From the NCBI GenBank assembly GCA_036785705.1, contig JAWUZG010000015.1, forward strand, positions 4,541,001 through 4,605,000: 64,000 bases of DNA, given 5' to 3'. Positions 14,389-28,415 of this stretch are shown in pieces. Each line of letters opens with the position of its first letter. Position 1 is the stretch's first letter. A program made the position numbers and the translations under genes. The notes below the pieces were generated by a model that ran no database searches, was not told the origin of the DNA, and saw only the letters and a program-made list of their open reading frames with translations. Origin of the DNA: Acanthornis magna. Its lineage: Eukaryota; Chordata; Aves; Passeriformes; Acanthizidae.

Positions 14389-17364
14389 CTGTCCCTGTGC
14401 TTCAGCCAGCTCCAGTCCCTAAAGTCCCCTGCCAGAGCCCCACTGATCTGCTTCTCAGGTTGGATCCTGCTGACCATACACTCTGCGCACAACTGTTGAG
14501 TTTTTTGGATTAAATAAGAAAGTGGAACAGAGCAATTTCACCAAATAACTGGCACAGATGCATTACAACTCAGGGAAGGCCTCCCCAAACCCATCCAAAA
14601 TCCTGCAGACAAGAAGTTTCCATGCTGGCTGTAATTGCACAGACCAAACCCAGCATGATTTAAAAAGAAAAAAGAATAATAAAAGAAAAAGCAAAGCAAT
14701 TGGACAAGGGTGGAAGGACACAAAGGTTCTTCCTCACTAAGCACTCAGGTGTCCCGACGCTCCCTGCTGGAGAGCCGTGCTTGGAGAAAGCTTCCCCCAG
14801 ACCTGCAGTGCTGGCTGCTCGATGTTATTTCCTATATATTATTTGCTGTATGTTATTTTCTCAATTCAATTCACAGGAAAAGCAAAGCAAGCCAAGAACC
14901 AGGGGAAAAAAAATGAGGAAGCCTAAGTCTGACAAATCACAACAGTTGAGAGAACAAGAAAAAAATGCTTTAAATGCCTGCTAGATGCCACAGCTTTTTC
15001 TTTTTTCCTCGCTTTTCTTTTTTTCCTCCCCTAAAATGAAGGGAAGGCTTCTCCCTAACCAATTAGGTTTCAGCACACTTGGAAAGATCCCAGCATTGAA
15101 TTCCGAGACCTTGACATAACAGGTGACAAACTTTGCTATGCCAGAAAAAGTTTAACATATAATAAGAAACAAATACTAGATTGCTGAGGGAGTGGGTTTT
15201 TATTCCAGAAATTAGTGTAAATGTCCTATATTGACTTGCACAACCCCAGCACCTCCCAAAAAGAGCGATAACAGCATGGCCCCACTGCTTATCTGCCATT
15301 CCTCCTGTAACACTGCTGCTCCTCTGCCTCTGCTATGGTACATTTAATATCATTCACACACTCCTTTGGGAATTCAGCATATGCCTAAGACTTTAACAAA
15401 CAAGATTCTGCGTTCCTTGGAGTACCCAAATTAAAGAGTGACCTCGATCACAGCAGCCAGGACAGCTTCGTGCTTCTAGAAATTAAAGGTGGCTTAAATA
15501 GAAACTTAAGCTGGAGGCAGAGATAAATCTGAGTCTCCCAAAACCTCGTTCTGAAATATGGAGTAAAGCCCCTGCAAATTTGGCACCATGAGCCATGATT
15601 ACCCTGGCAGCTCCTCCTTGAATTCCCTGGAATTGCTGCTTCAAGAAGAATAGCACAGAGCTGGGGTGAGGGGGCAGGGACTGGGGTTTCCTCAGAGCAG
15701 AACATGCAAACAGCTCAGCTGCTTATCGCTGAAACTGGAACAGCAACAAGGACAACCAAGGCATGCTTTTTTTCCCTAACTTCTTTCAGATATTAAAATC
15801 CCAGCATCCAACAGCCAAGATACACTGAGGTCCTTCTGTCTCAGTTATTTGCACTGTCTGCCAGAACCACAGAGCATCGTTACCATCCCACTGCCTCCTT
15901 ACAGCTTCCTCAGGCTTCACTGAGCAGCTCAAAACTTACAAACAGCTCCAGAATGGAGAATATCTTCCCCAAATACGAAATTCAGTACACAGAGTAAGCC
16001 ATCCTCCTGGAACTGGGGGTTTAACACTGCAATGTCTGAACCAGCTGAGCTCATGAAAAGGGAGAGAGAAATGCCAGCCTCCTGGCAGCACCCCAGTGTG
16101 GGATCCACTGAGGGTCTGAACATTTCAAAGTCAAATCCACTGCAAAGGCTCCAAAATAGAGATTATTCTGTTTTCCTTTCACCTGAGAACTCCACCTCAG
16201 ATTTATTTATCTCTTTTAACAGCCGTTAGCTCTCTTTCGGGATTTTTTTTTTTTTTTTTGCATAGCTGAAAAGGGAACTAGGCTGCCCCAGAATAAAACC
16301 TCCTTGCAGAGCAAAGCCTGGTTCATCCTGAGACTCACACAAGCAGACACAGCAGCCCCAAGCCCACCTCTCTATCCCAACAGAGGCTGAGCTGAAGAAG
16401 AACAAAATGATGCAGAAAAAGACAAAAACAATTCCCCTGCCCACGTCTCCAAAGTGGATGCTTTGAGGGTGCTTCACCTTTTCTTGCTCTTCCCAGAACT
16501 AGGAAATAGCAGAGCTATGAAGGTACCTTGCGAGACCCCAGCCTTGGCAGAGATGTCACCTTCCTGAGGTGTCCACATGGACCCGAAGGAAGTTCCTCAG
16601 ACATGTGAGAACCTCTGACACTGCCCAGCAGAGAATGCCCAGCCCTGCAGCCTCTGCTGCTTGTAGGACACTGATTTAAAAAGCTTACCATTCCCAAGGT
16701 ACAATTAAAGGACTGGTAAGTTACCATTCAGGATCTCTAAAGTGGCTGTTTCTATTTCTTCAGTATTTACCGAGCTGGAAACTTAACTTTACTGATATTT
16801 CTTTAAAGAGAAATAGCTGTACTAAAGGCAACATCATTCACTCCCCTCTCAGTCTCTTCCAACTCAAGTGAACCAGCATCCTGGAAAAGCTGCACCATTG
16901 AGAGAGGCAAGTTGTACAATTTAATGTCCATAACATTCAATTTTAGAACCAAAGAGCATAAAATATTTCTAGGCAACATCTGCTTTTGTAGGGAGGCATG
17001 CGAACTTACGTTATGTTTAGTCACTTCAATCTTTTTAAGTGCCTGAAAATTTAAGCCACAGAACATAATTTCTCATCTCTTACTTATTTTAGACCAAAAA
17101 CAACCCTCTCCAGCCTCACCACTCCAGGCCAGCACTGTAGGAAGGGAGCACAGGACAGCAGCGAGACAACTCCCACTGCAGGAGAATAAATTGCATCTTC
17201 CTCATGTAACAATGACCATCAAGAAATATCAGAAAGATATTTCCAAGCCATTTTAACCTCCAGCAACTGATGCTCCACGAGCTCTTCAGACCATCAAATC
17301 GTGTTACTTTCAGGAACAGCACTGCCCTAATTTTGTCCAGTATATAATCTGAACTTTCTTCTCT

Positions 17365-17575
17365 ACAATTTTAGGACCATGACCTCTTGCCCTACTCACT
17401 GTGTATGCAGAAAGCAACCACCACCTTCCCTTTGAGGCATCTGAAGACATATTTTCCTGCCCTGCTCTTCTTCCATCCACAGCCAAACAGCTCAGATTTG
17501 TTCAGACCAGGGATTTCTAGACGTCCAGTCAACCTCCTTACAGCTCTCTGGACCTCCTCCAGCCAAACTCTTCTC
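17365..17575 (-). repeat. Degenerate CR1-like relic (possible)
   Basis: Pieces such as 'aggaccatgacctcttgccct', 'ttctagacgtccagtcaac' and 'gctctctggacctcctcca' resemble, in the reverse direction, an older CR1 subfamily. The copy is diverged and the edges are uncertain. Confidence 0.4.
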
Positions 17576-18639
17576 CCCTCTCCTGCCAGAACCAGAAGAG
17601 GACACTTTCCCCCATCCTTCTGCACTATACGGATGCTGATCTTTATTTTCAGCTGAGTTTTATGCCCAACCTCCAAGAATTTACAAGCAGATCATGGTCC
17701 AATCCATGCCTACTGGAATAATTTTTTCCATTGCGAAGAGAAGGAATTATGGAATATTCCCATGAGGCTAAAAATTCCTGTTAAAGAGTTTTAAAACTTT
17801 CAAATCCTATTCAGGTTGGATTTAAAAACAACCAAACAGGTATATACAGCATGGAGCAGTAAAGCTCGGCAAATGAGCAAATATTAGCTTTTAATCCAAG
17901 AAAGGGAAACAACAGACCCCACTCCTCTCATTTTCATCTCACTGCCCAAAGGATGCTCCAAGGACCATAGGGGACACAAAGAGCTAAATTTAACTATCTA
18001 TTATTTGAGAGCAGTAATCATCACTTTGTTCCATGCTTTATTCAAGGCCTGATAGGGCTCTGATCATCTGTATGATTATCCAGTTCATGGAAACAGAAGA
18101 GTAGTGGTTTCCCTTTCATCCAAAAATCCCAAGCCTACAGCAGGACGTGGGAAGCTGCGGCTCCGTTCCTGCACTGCCTGGAGGTTTTGGCATCTTTAGC
18201 TTCATCTCCTGCTGTGAGCTGGGATATTCTGGGATGGGGAACTCTGTCAGTCCCCCGGGATCTGCTTTCCATGCCGAGTACCATATTTAAACTGTCAATA
18301 CATTCATTAACATGGCTGAACAGCTCCTCTGCCCTTATCTCCAGCCTCTCCCAGCTGCAGTTACTGGTCCCATTCACACACAGTTTGTGGGAGCAAAGAG
18401 ACAACAAAAGCAAAAATAAGTTTTTTTCCAACAAAAAATCCCTTTGACAGGCAGCCCTGCCATTAAGTCAGGGATAAAAAAAGCCTGGGAGCCAGCAGTG
18501 ACAATGCTATTATAATACAAATTATTAATACAAGGGACCTCATTGCTCTTAGCTTCCACATGCAGCTTGGCAAAAGCCAAAGGTTCCTATTTTTTTGGAA
18601 GCACAGACCTTGAAAACTCCACAGTTAGCAAAGAAAAAA

Positions 18640-18800
18640 CCCCACCGACAGTCTTTACACTGGCCATAATATCTTTTTAAGGTGACTTGTCATTTAAACT
18701 GTCAGCCTGAAATCTAATCATTTTTAAAAATGAATATAATATTATGTATTACACTCACAGGCTGCAACCACTGCCAAATTCATCTGACAGTTTTTACAGG
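18640..18800. other. AT-rich block, candidate noncoding element
   Basis: A stretch dense in ATTA/TAAT and AATAT words with no frame or repeat family that I recognise. It looks like the AT-rich enhancers common in introns of developmental genes. This is inference from texture only; a cross-species alignment would settle it. Confidence 0.2.
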
Positions 18801-19479
18801 ATTATAATCACATTCCTCTTTTAATGTTTTATTCTCTTGTTCTGTGCCAAAGACATGGGAAGGAGAGTAAATGGCTACTTAAGAATAACATATGATGATC
18901 CAAACCAAAACTGGAAATGGAGCAAAGCACCGTGTTCCCCCTCCTCAGAGCAGGGATGCTCAGCAGCCAAAACACTTTCAGACATTAGTGTGATTTTAAA
19001 GCAAGTCTTCCCATGAAAAATCCTTTTATTAAAGGAAAAGCAGTTATAATTATGAGGCAAACATGTGGGAAGACAAGCTTTATGTTTCTGCCATTGAGAA
19101 ATACCAGGCTCTTGCAGAGACCGGACTCAGCTCAACTCAACAGTGACCACAAAGGGAGCATCAGTGGGACCCTGAACAGAAACAAGAGCTGAGCACACCA
19201 GAGTCCCATCCCACAGGCTGCACATCCTCCATCTCTACTCCATCCACTGCTCAGAATCCCTCCTGCCTTTCTTTCTCCTTAAATTCCCCTATTAAGATGG
19301 AGCAGATGAACAGACTCATCTTCTGATTTCGCTCCCCACACTATGAGCGAGGCCAGTCTGAGCAAAGTGCCAGCTGGGTCCCAATCCCAGCTCCTGCAGG
19401 GCCCTGGCTGGGGCTCAGCCTGGGGACAGTGACACAAAACAAGGATTCTGGCATCTCTTAGCTGAACCTAAATGTCTTC

Positions 19480-19516
19480 CCCCCCCCCCCCCCCACCCCC
19501 CACCCCAAAAAAAAAA
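19480..19516. repeat. Poly-C / poly-A low-complexity tract
   Basis: An almost pure run of C, broken by two A, followed directly by about ten A. Such a tract is slippage-prone and may be a sequencing weak spot. Confidence 0.9.
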
Positions 19517-21540
19517 TGCCTGGAGCACAACAGTGCTTGTTTGTACAAAGAGGACAAACAAAATTGTCTAGAAATGGAAGCAAAACCTTATTCACCCAAA
19601 TTAATGGGCGAATTTTACAACATGAACACATGAAAAATGTTGGGCTTCTTTTTCTTTCCTTTTTTTTTTTTTTTTTTCTGCCTGCAAGGTCCTTTTTTTT
19701 TTCAGGACAGTATTCCCTTACAAAAGCATTCTTCTGAAAGCACTTCTCCCGTGAAGCTCCCCTCCAACAGCTACTGTTACAAATCTGTGATAAAAGATGT
19801 ATTCAGCAGGGTTTGGCACACAAATAGCACCCAAATGGGCACTGCCAAAGCCTTGCAATTTTATCACGAGCTCCAAAATACTTGGAGAGAGAAAAAATGC
19901 CCTTGCAGGGAGCATCAGCTTGAGAGAAGCTTCAGCTCTTGGGGTCACAGGGACCTCAGATTTGATCAGGATGGGGGGAAAGAAAAGCATCTAGACACAA
20001 TTCTGGAGGAAATCTCTCAAGAAGGATGGCAAAGTGGTCCAGATTTTCAAGAACTGATGGCCAAGCAGAAGGAGCCTTTGATGAATTATCACTTGATTTG
20101 ATCCAGCCTCAGGATTTTGCAGTGACCCACTAGTGACTACTTTTTGGGGGGAACCTACCAGACCTCTCCAAGATTTTCTGGACCAACAGAAAGCTGTCCA
20201 ACGTTATCCCTTAGCATCAGATCAGCTGCCTCCCAAACCTCCAACTTAAGCTTGGAAGGCAAATATAAATTGAAATAAAACCCCACACTGACTCAGCAAG
20301 GTCCATCAAAGTCTGGGTGACACACAGAGCTCCTGATGGAGGAGGACAAGCCCTGGTGACACAGAGCAGTGGCTTTGCTGCTGCTGTGGAAGTGTGGCTG
20401 AGCCTATACACGAGTGTGTAACTCCTACAGGGAACCTCTGCAGGACACACAAACACACACCCAACGCAAGCACAGCTCTTGTGTCCTGCTGCTCCTCCCT
20501 TTGTGCCAGAAACAACCCCCAGCCAAACTGGACCCAGCATCCACAACACGGGGGAAAAGAAACATCTCAGCAATTAATAGACTTCAGCTGGAATCTCCCA
20601 GGAGACGGTATTAAAATGAAGGAGGGAAGAAATAAATAAACAGAGGAGGAAAGAACCAACCTACCAGTGTCTGCCATGCCAACTGCTAAAGCCATAAGTC
20701 AAGCCCAGGACTCCATGGCACTGTTCCCAGTCTGGGAAACTGGGAAACAACCAGGCTAATGCATCTCCCTCCTACTCTCTGCCCAAGAATTCCCATTTTC
20801 CAGCTTTCCTCCATAACCACAAAGCTCTGGAGGTTTTGTTTCCCCTTTAAGAAGCTGAGATTTTCATTGAAGTCCCTGGTTCTGAGTGCTGGGCTTTAAT
20901 CCAAGAGCCCCAAGAGCCAGACATCAAGAGATGGCAATGGACTGCGGGCACTGGCCACCAGCCGAACCCTTTTCCAACCAGCTCAGCTGGGGTCTGGATT
21001 TGGGAATCCACACTGATGCATTCAGGAAGCATTTCCCGAAATGCAGAGTTTAACCCCAAAATTGTATCATGAAGCAGCAAGCATAACTCTCTAGCACATC
21101 ATAAATCACACTCACCAAGTCCAGCTCTAAATCTGGTTCACTCGTAAGTCACAGAAAATATAAATATTCTCCCTGATTTCAGTGTGATATTCCCAAGCTG
21201 ATCCAGAGAACCTATGGAGTCACTAAGCTATAATTAGAGGTTTATTATAAAAGGTGTTTGGGATGCCTGTCAGCACTGAAGGACACTCTATATTTAAGGT
21301 ACCCTTAACATACACAGTGGCAGTGGGCCATTTTTTGGGCTTTCATTAAACAAAAAAACCCAACTTGTTTACTCACCTCAAATGACTTTTCTCAGTCTCT
21401 GCTTTGTGTATTTTCAGTCTCTAACTTGATTCATGGCATTTTAAAAAGGCAAAAAGAAAAAGCCATAAGAGAGGTGGTTTAAAACATAAATTTTTATCCA
21501 TGGCTCATAACATGATTTCCAGCTAAATCTTGCTTTTCAC

Positions 21541-21541
<1 letters not shown>

Positions 21542-21576
<35 letters not shown>
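21542..21576. repeat. Poly-A tract of 35 bases
   Basis: An uninterrupted run of 35 A. No recognisable retroposed body precedes it, so it is listed as a simple repeat and not as the tail of a named element. Confidence 0.95.
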
Positions 21577-21579
<3 letters not shown>

Positions 21580-22839
21580 CTGGATGCAGAACATACATAT
21601 TCACTCACTGGTTATTGTAGGGTTGTTGACATTAGCTTTTATTTTAAAAAAAACATCAAGTGTAGAGGGGAAATGAAACAATGTCATACTTCTTTGAGAC
21701 TGTCTCTAACATTAGGAAAACATGCAAAGAAAATCCCATAGTGATCCACTTGCAGACCTTCCCACAGTGCACTGGGCTCAAATTGATAAAATAATAAATT
21801 CTGTTTCAAAGCACTTGGGCTGGCCTGGCTTTTTTAAATTGTTTTTTAAACAATATATGACAATAATATCATACACCATCATATCCTGAGCCTTTGAGAG
21901 GGAGAGGAGCCAAGTGCCACACACCAGGGATGCTCTCTAGAACCTGCTCTCCCTCCTGGCTGTCACACCATGGGTGGCTCTGGGCAGGTGTCATTCCCCA
22001 CTCTGAAAACAGGGAGCACATGGGAGTGCCAGCTTCATGCCACAGTGAGAATTTTACATCAATAAAACGTTGCTCCATCACACACTCCAGGATTTCTCAG
22101 CACTGCAGCACAGCGTGGACCCACCACTCGTATGGCCAGGGCTTCAGCAGACCATCCCTGCACTTCTAAGTGAAATAGTTTTAAGCCCACAAGCACCAAG
22201 CTTTATCACAATTTAGCTAATGTTACTAAAATTGAGTTTGAACTGCAACTAAAAAGCATCTCTACAGTGATGCTCTGGTCCAACACCTCGTTGCAGCATC
22301 ACCTGCACTTTGCTGTTCAAAAATAAGCCCTGAGGGTGAGGTGGCATGGCCAGGAGGGGAAAAACATCATTAGGAGATAAAATCATCTCTGCTAATCCTG
22401 ACTGTGAATTCAGGTGCGTAATTAGACCAGCTGCCAGGTACAGCTCTGCAGAGGTGACCTTTCCCGGGGCTGTCTGGGTGTGACACCATGGAGGTATCAA
22501 GGCTGAGAGAGAATTTCTCCCTCCTCCACACAACACACACCTTTGGGGCACCCCCAAAAAAAAAAAAAAAAGCAGCAGAGGAAAGCAGAGCAGAGCAGGG
22601 CTGCAGATCCCTGTGTCAAGAGGGTGTGCAGCTCCTGGATGTGCTGAAATCACCCCTTTGTAAACACCAATTTCCATCCTTCCCTTCAAAACACAACAAC
22701 AAAATATTTGGGAGCTGGATGGATGCACAGTAAACATATTTCACTACTGATGGTCTCCAGTGGACTTGTTTTTGCATCCTGCAGCAAAGCACGACTGCGA
22801 GGGAATGTTTTCCTCTTCCAGTAAACTATTTACTGTTCC

Positions 22840-23290
22840 ACACCTACATAAAATTACGGATATTTGACTTACAATTCTATTTCTCTTCCCAAAAAAAGCA
22901 GGTGAAATTGAGCTTCTCAGTTGCAAAATTAGCAATACTTTGTTGCTAATTCAGCTCTGAGAACCTCCCTCGGCTCTTTTTTCTAATCACATGCAGAACA
23001 GTTACACTGCACATACCATTTTTCGCTACATTGAGCTTGACGAAAATTTAAGACTTCCTCCCCGCCCCGTCTTCTTTTTAATGGGAGATGTGATTATTGA
23101 AATTAATTCGGAAAACAGTCAGCATTCACCAATCAGCTCAGCAGTTTGGGTTTTCTTCATCTGCTGGTTACATGCTAATTATTGTACTGGTGAGATTATT
23201 TCCCATTCACATTTGGAATTTACAACACAGTAGGGAATTGATTAAATTAGAAGAAAAATACAAAAAAATAGAGAAAGAAATCAATGACAT
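22840..23290. other. Candidate conserved noncoding element
   Basis: About 450 bp with many homeodomain-type ATTA/TAAT words, including TTGCTAATTC, GAAATTAATTCGG and GCTAATTATTG, plus CCAATCAG and CACATTTGG, in a non-repetitive and fairly balanced background. No reading frame persists through it. The composition resembles intronic developmental enhancers, but no alignment is available to show conservation. Confidence 0.25.
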
Positions 23291-26200
23291 TTTACATTCA
23301 ACATGGTTTTGGGTCTTTTTTTCCTTTTCTTCCCAGCCTCATGCCTACAATGCCCTGAAAAACTCAGCCCCAGCAGAGCAGACGCACAGGGCTGCATTTT
23401 CCAGCATTAAGGAGCAGAGCAGAAATTAAATCCACGGAGCAGATATTTTGGGAAGGCAGTGCAACTCTCCCATGTTCATCAACACCTCTGTTGTTCCCCC
23501 ATCCTCTGCATTCCAACCATCCCCTTGAAAACTACAATCAAAAAAACACAAAAAACCAAACAATAAAAACCTAACCTAGGTGCCAGAGAAGCTCAAAGTA
23601 GGAGCACGAAGGCTTTAAAATGCCTTTAAACACCCAAATCTCCTGCTGAGCAAACTGCTGGGCACCCACAAGCTGCTCTGAGACCTAACCTGAAGGGAAC
23701 AAGAAAAGCAATGTCCTGCAACACCAAAGATAAACACACAGGTGACCCCACAGCAGAAAATAAGATCGAAAACCCACATCTAAAAAACTGACAAAGCAAG
23801 AGAAGGATGCCAGGAAAATTAGGAGAGCACAGAGTAGCAAAAGGAGCTTGGAAAAGGGATAGGAGCAGGTGGACACACAGTGACCATTCACAGGAGAGGG
23901 CTTTGCAAAAATTAATCCCCAGTACACCAAAGATGCCTCCTCCAAAGCACCTTCATTTCTGGTGCTCTAATAAGCACTACCGTGATTCCCAGGGCCAAAT
24001 TTCCAGCCTCCAAAAATTATGCTGGCACATGGCAGAGCAAACACAGCTCAGGGCTGGGAGAGCAGGACAACACCACACCACACCACCAAGAGAGAAAAAC
24101 AACAGAGAGAAAACAACTAAAAGCAAAGGACCTGCAAACCTGCAGCAGTTGCTACATCATCCTCAGTCTGTCTTTCCTGCCTGTAAAGCAACACAGAGAT
24201 GCCAGGCACTGGAGCAGGGAGAACTGGCTGCCATTTAAAACATCTGCTGCACTTCCCAGTGCATGCAGGGCTGGGGGAGTGAAGCCCAACAGGTGGATTA
24301 TGGTCTAAACGAAATAGTCATATCATTTACTTGCTCACAGCCCAGACCACAGCCTGCCTCCCCTGTGCCAGCACAGCTGAGGGGTTCTGTGCTTTGGTTT
24401 TTGGGTTTAAGACAGCTCTGCCTCTACAAAATAGACACTCCCTTCTCTTAAATATTTTCTGGCATGGAAATGATTCCTAGCAGAGAAAGAAAGAGCAGGA
24501 TGCATTTCAGAAGGGGAACCTGCTTTTACATCCTGTTTAACAAACCAAAGCACAACACACACCAGGCTTGCACAGCCTCCAGCACAGGTGTCAGGGTGAC
24601 CTGTCTCTATCGACCACCCCACACCAGGAACACAGCAAGAGCCAATTAACCTTTAATGCAAAGTGCAAACACCTGTCTTACCAGGGCTGTGAAAAATGAC
24701 ATCACCTTCAACCCTTCAAGGTCTCCAAAGCCACCTGCTCGCAGTGCTGGTTGAGAGGTGCCCACCTCTGCAAGGCTGGCCAGAGCCTGAAGGCTGCAGG
24801 CTGTAAGAGAGAGCCCAGTGCTTTCTGGCAGGAAGGCTGGAATGATCCTTGTGCTACTCGTGCCCCAAAGCAGCCACCTGGAGCCACCAGGAAGATCTCC
24901 AGCCACTGCAGCCTGCCCTGAGTACAAGCATGGGGAGCCAGGAATGCATTTGGATCCTTCACGCAGAGACCCAAGATTTCAGTTCATTAAACATGCTACG
25001 CATCAAAAAGCATCCAAGATAACCCCATTTCAAACATCCTCTTACACAAAGTACACTCCAGTGCACTCCAGCACAGACCTTTTCTACTCCTACACTGAGG
25101 AGATCTGCAGATGAACAACTACAGGATCAAGTATTCAAGACCTCAAGCCTAATTTTGGTCCTCTTCCATAAACTCTTTATTTTTACCATTTCAAGAGCAG
25201 ACAAGAAGTTTCAATCTCTCTTAAAAGACAAACAGCGACTGACTGATCCCTGACTATTTGGGGAAGACAGAAGGAGCTCCATCAGACAGCAGGGCACAAG
25301 CTTTTGGCAGTAACTGCACTCTCCATCTGTGGGACAACCCAGGCATTAGACTTAACTTTCCAAAGGGACAACAGCACCATGGCTGAGGCTTTAGGACAGG
25401 CAAGCAAGACACCAGTGTGGCCATTTTGTTGAGCTTTGCTGTGTTCTGAGAGTTTTGTTTTTAAATTCATTATGGCAGCTGACCCACCACTGACCTGAAA
25501 CCCTTCTGGAGAACAAAAATATCCCCAAAGCTGAGAAGCACCTGAATGTAAAGAAAAAAGTGTCAAGGTTTCTGATTTACAGCTCTGCAACTGTAGAGCA
25601 CAAGCCCATAGGAGATGCACAGACTTGCAGATGGAGAGAGAGACAGGACTGATTACATACAATTATTAATGTGTGTCCCTACACCACTGGAAAAAAAAGA
25701 ACTGAATGTGCTTAAGATGAAACAAAGCAAGGAAAAATAAAATGGCTACCCATTCAAGTATTTGTACAACACTGGCATGACACCTTAGGGAAATAAATAT
25801 TTGCTTGACCTATTTCCAAAAGAGAAGTTTTTTATAAGTCCCATGAAAACCTCTTTATTTATTGAGGCATGAGAGCAGAGCATTTGCAAGCATCCCGCAC
25901 ACCAAGCCATGCTCCAGGAGCAACTAACTCCCTTCTTCCCAGACGAGCAAACTGATGCCCTTTAACACCACTGGGACAAAATCAGCCTGAAAAAAACATC
26001 AAGACAACATCTTCAAGAGAAGAAGAGTTAAATGACACTGACACACATAACAAAGAGCTACCTTGCCCCCCTTGAAACCCTTTTCAACTGATCCATCTGC
26101 GTCTTGCTCCGTGAATTTTTGAGTCCTTGCAATTTAAACATGTCCCACCCAGGTTCTTTATTAAGGAACCAGGTGCCAGAGCTCATTCCCCACCCTATTC

Positions 26201-28202
26201 CTGACATGGCTCTCAAGCATCTCTGTATTAAAAGAAAAAAACCAAACAAGAACAAAACCAAAAGTTATTCCCCTTCACCCCAAGCAGCCCAGCAGCAAGA
26301 CAGGCAGGGAAGTCCCATCACCCAGAATGAATTTTCTGAGCATTACTAGGCAGGAGTGCTTGGGTGGAGCTATAATGGAAACTTTTGCAACCTCAACACC
26401 ATGTTATTTTATTTCATTTTTTTTCCCCCATCAAGTGCTAAAACACATGAGGGGCCTGGCTATGAGGGCAGTGCTCGCCTGCAGTAGGAGGAATATTACA
26501 GATACCATGACTGCAACTGGACACACAGTGTAGAAGGCTCATTCTCCAATTTTTCTATTTCTAATTAAAAAAAAAAAAGCAGGAATAAGGAGTGAAGAGC
26601 ACTCATATAAAAGGGAGTTCAGTTAAATATCCCCTTATTTTGCCTGTAGAACAAGGAGAGGGCAGCCTCACACAGTGTCCCTCTGAATGGGCAGAGGAAA
26701 GAGAAACCACAAAGCCTTTGAAGCACATGAGACTGTCCTCCACGTGGAGATGAGCCACCACTGCCATGGCTGTGACTGCCCTGGTGACAACCCAACCACC
26801 TTGGCTCTGCCCTTGTGCCTTGTGTCATCACCAGCTCCTCGAGCTCCAGCACAGTCCTCCCCAACCAAACCTTCACAATCACTTCACGCAAGCTCACTCC
26901 ACTTGTGTTTTAAGCATTGTTATTTAGAACATTTGTCAAGAGGAAAAAAAAAAAAGAGAAAAAGCAAACAAACAAAGAAGGGGAGAAGTACAAGACTTTT
27001 TCCTTCATAATTAGAAACATCACCCCTTTCCTACTTAAAGCAGAAGAGCCATCACAGTTGCCAGAGAGGCTGCTGACCTTCACTGCAAAGACCATCAGGT
27101 ACCAGCAAGCAGGATCTTCTCCAAATTAGCCTCCACAGCAGGACTAGACTCATTCCACCTGGAAGAGGTGTTTTTTACTAACATAATCCTCCTGGGCTTC
27201 TATGCAGTTAATGCAAAGAGAGAGGCAACTCAGCATAATTCTGAGTCTGCATGGGGCAAATCACCCTTAGGATGTGCAGGGAACCTGGACCTGGCTCTGG
27301 GCTCCTGCTCTCCCAACAAAAACCCTCTATTCCAGGGTGACACCAGCTCCCCGCAAGAATGAGGGTGACAGTAATTTACATTAGCCGTGAGCAAACCAAG
27401 GACCTCTCCATGAGGTGAACCTCCCTCATGCTTTTTTACATGCAAATCAGGGGGAAAAGACAGAAAAGAATAATAACATCAGGTGAAGGGCGGCAAGGGA
27501 CCCGCGATGGTGAAGTGGGCAGCAACAAGCCAGCCCATGGGGGTTCACTTGCACAAGCTGGGGAAGCTGAGCAGGATGGGGGGGAGATGTCTGCTCCAAC
27601 CTTCTGCCTTTTGCTTGCACAGATTCCCACAGACCCCCAGTTACTTGTCTCCACTCCTAACAATTTTCAGGAGGAGCTGACGCCCTGTCCGCAGTCGGCC
27701 CAGTCCCTGGAGGGGATGAATGTGAGCAGGTCTTGCAGGTCTCATCACTACACAGATACTGTCCCACATTCAGGAATAGCAAGAGATGCACCTGTGTGAC
27801 AGCCTTGCATAGAGCAATGGGATCCTGGTGCCCAGAAACCTGCAGGAGGTCCCGTGGGACCAAGACACAGCCATGCCCTGCAGACAATGTGCCTCCAGAC
27901 CTGTCCCATCACACAGACAGGGAAAGGCTGGACAGGGGATGGCCACAGGCCCGTGTCCCAGGGCTGGACTGCAAACACAAGTTGCAGATAATTCCCGCAG
28001 CTAACAGATGAGCTGTTTTTACATAGTAACACCATAGTAACCAAGGCGGAGGGTAAAGCTGGTATACACAAGGGGACTGCGATTTTGGAGGGGAGGAGCA
28101 GGTCTAAATAGAAGGAAAAACCTGCAGAGCAAGGAGACAGACTTACATAAAGGAGAACTGGAGCCACACTGCTGTTTAAGTCTCCCTGCGCTGATAACCC
28201 AG

Positions 28203-28415
28203 ATGGCTCCCTCCACCAGCCTGGCTCACCTGCTCCTGGCTTCCCTGCTCTGGGCTGTCAGCACCGCCTGCATCCCTCCCTGTGCCTCCCCAATGAAAGC
28301 CAGCGGTCCCCATGGGGCTGGTTTCACTTGGCTTTACAACAAGGAATTTATTGACAGGGATGTGCTCCCACGAGTGACTTCAGGGCTTCAAGTTACTACA
28401 GCTTTTCTACAGTAG
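28203..28415 (+). CDS. Short frame with secretory signal-like N-terminus (doubtful)
   Basis: A 70-codon ATG-to-stop frame. Residues 1-6 are polar, residues 7-22 form a hydrophobic core (Leu-rich, ending Ser-Thr-Ala), and a Cys follows, which fits signal peptidase cleavage after residue 22. The remaining 48 residues hold two Cys near their start and no family motif I recognise. About 60 bp upstream is an ACATAAAGG that could act as a TATA box, at a plausible distance for a short 5' leader. No splice donor or polyadenylation signal is obvious nearby. It may be a chance frame inside an intron. Confidence 0.2.
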   Translation: MAPSTSLAHLLLASLLWAVSTACIPPCASPMKASGPHGAGFTWLYNKEFIDRDVLPRVTSGLQVTTAFLQ

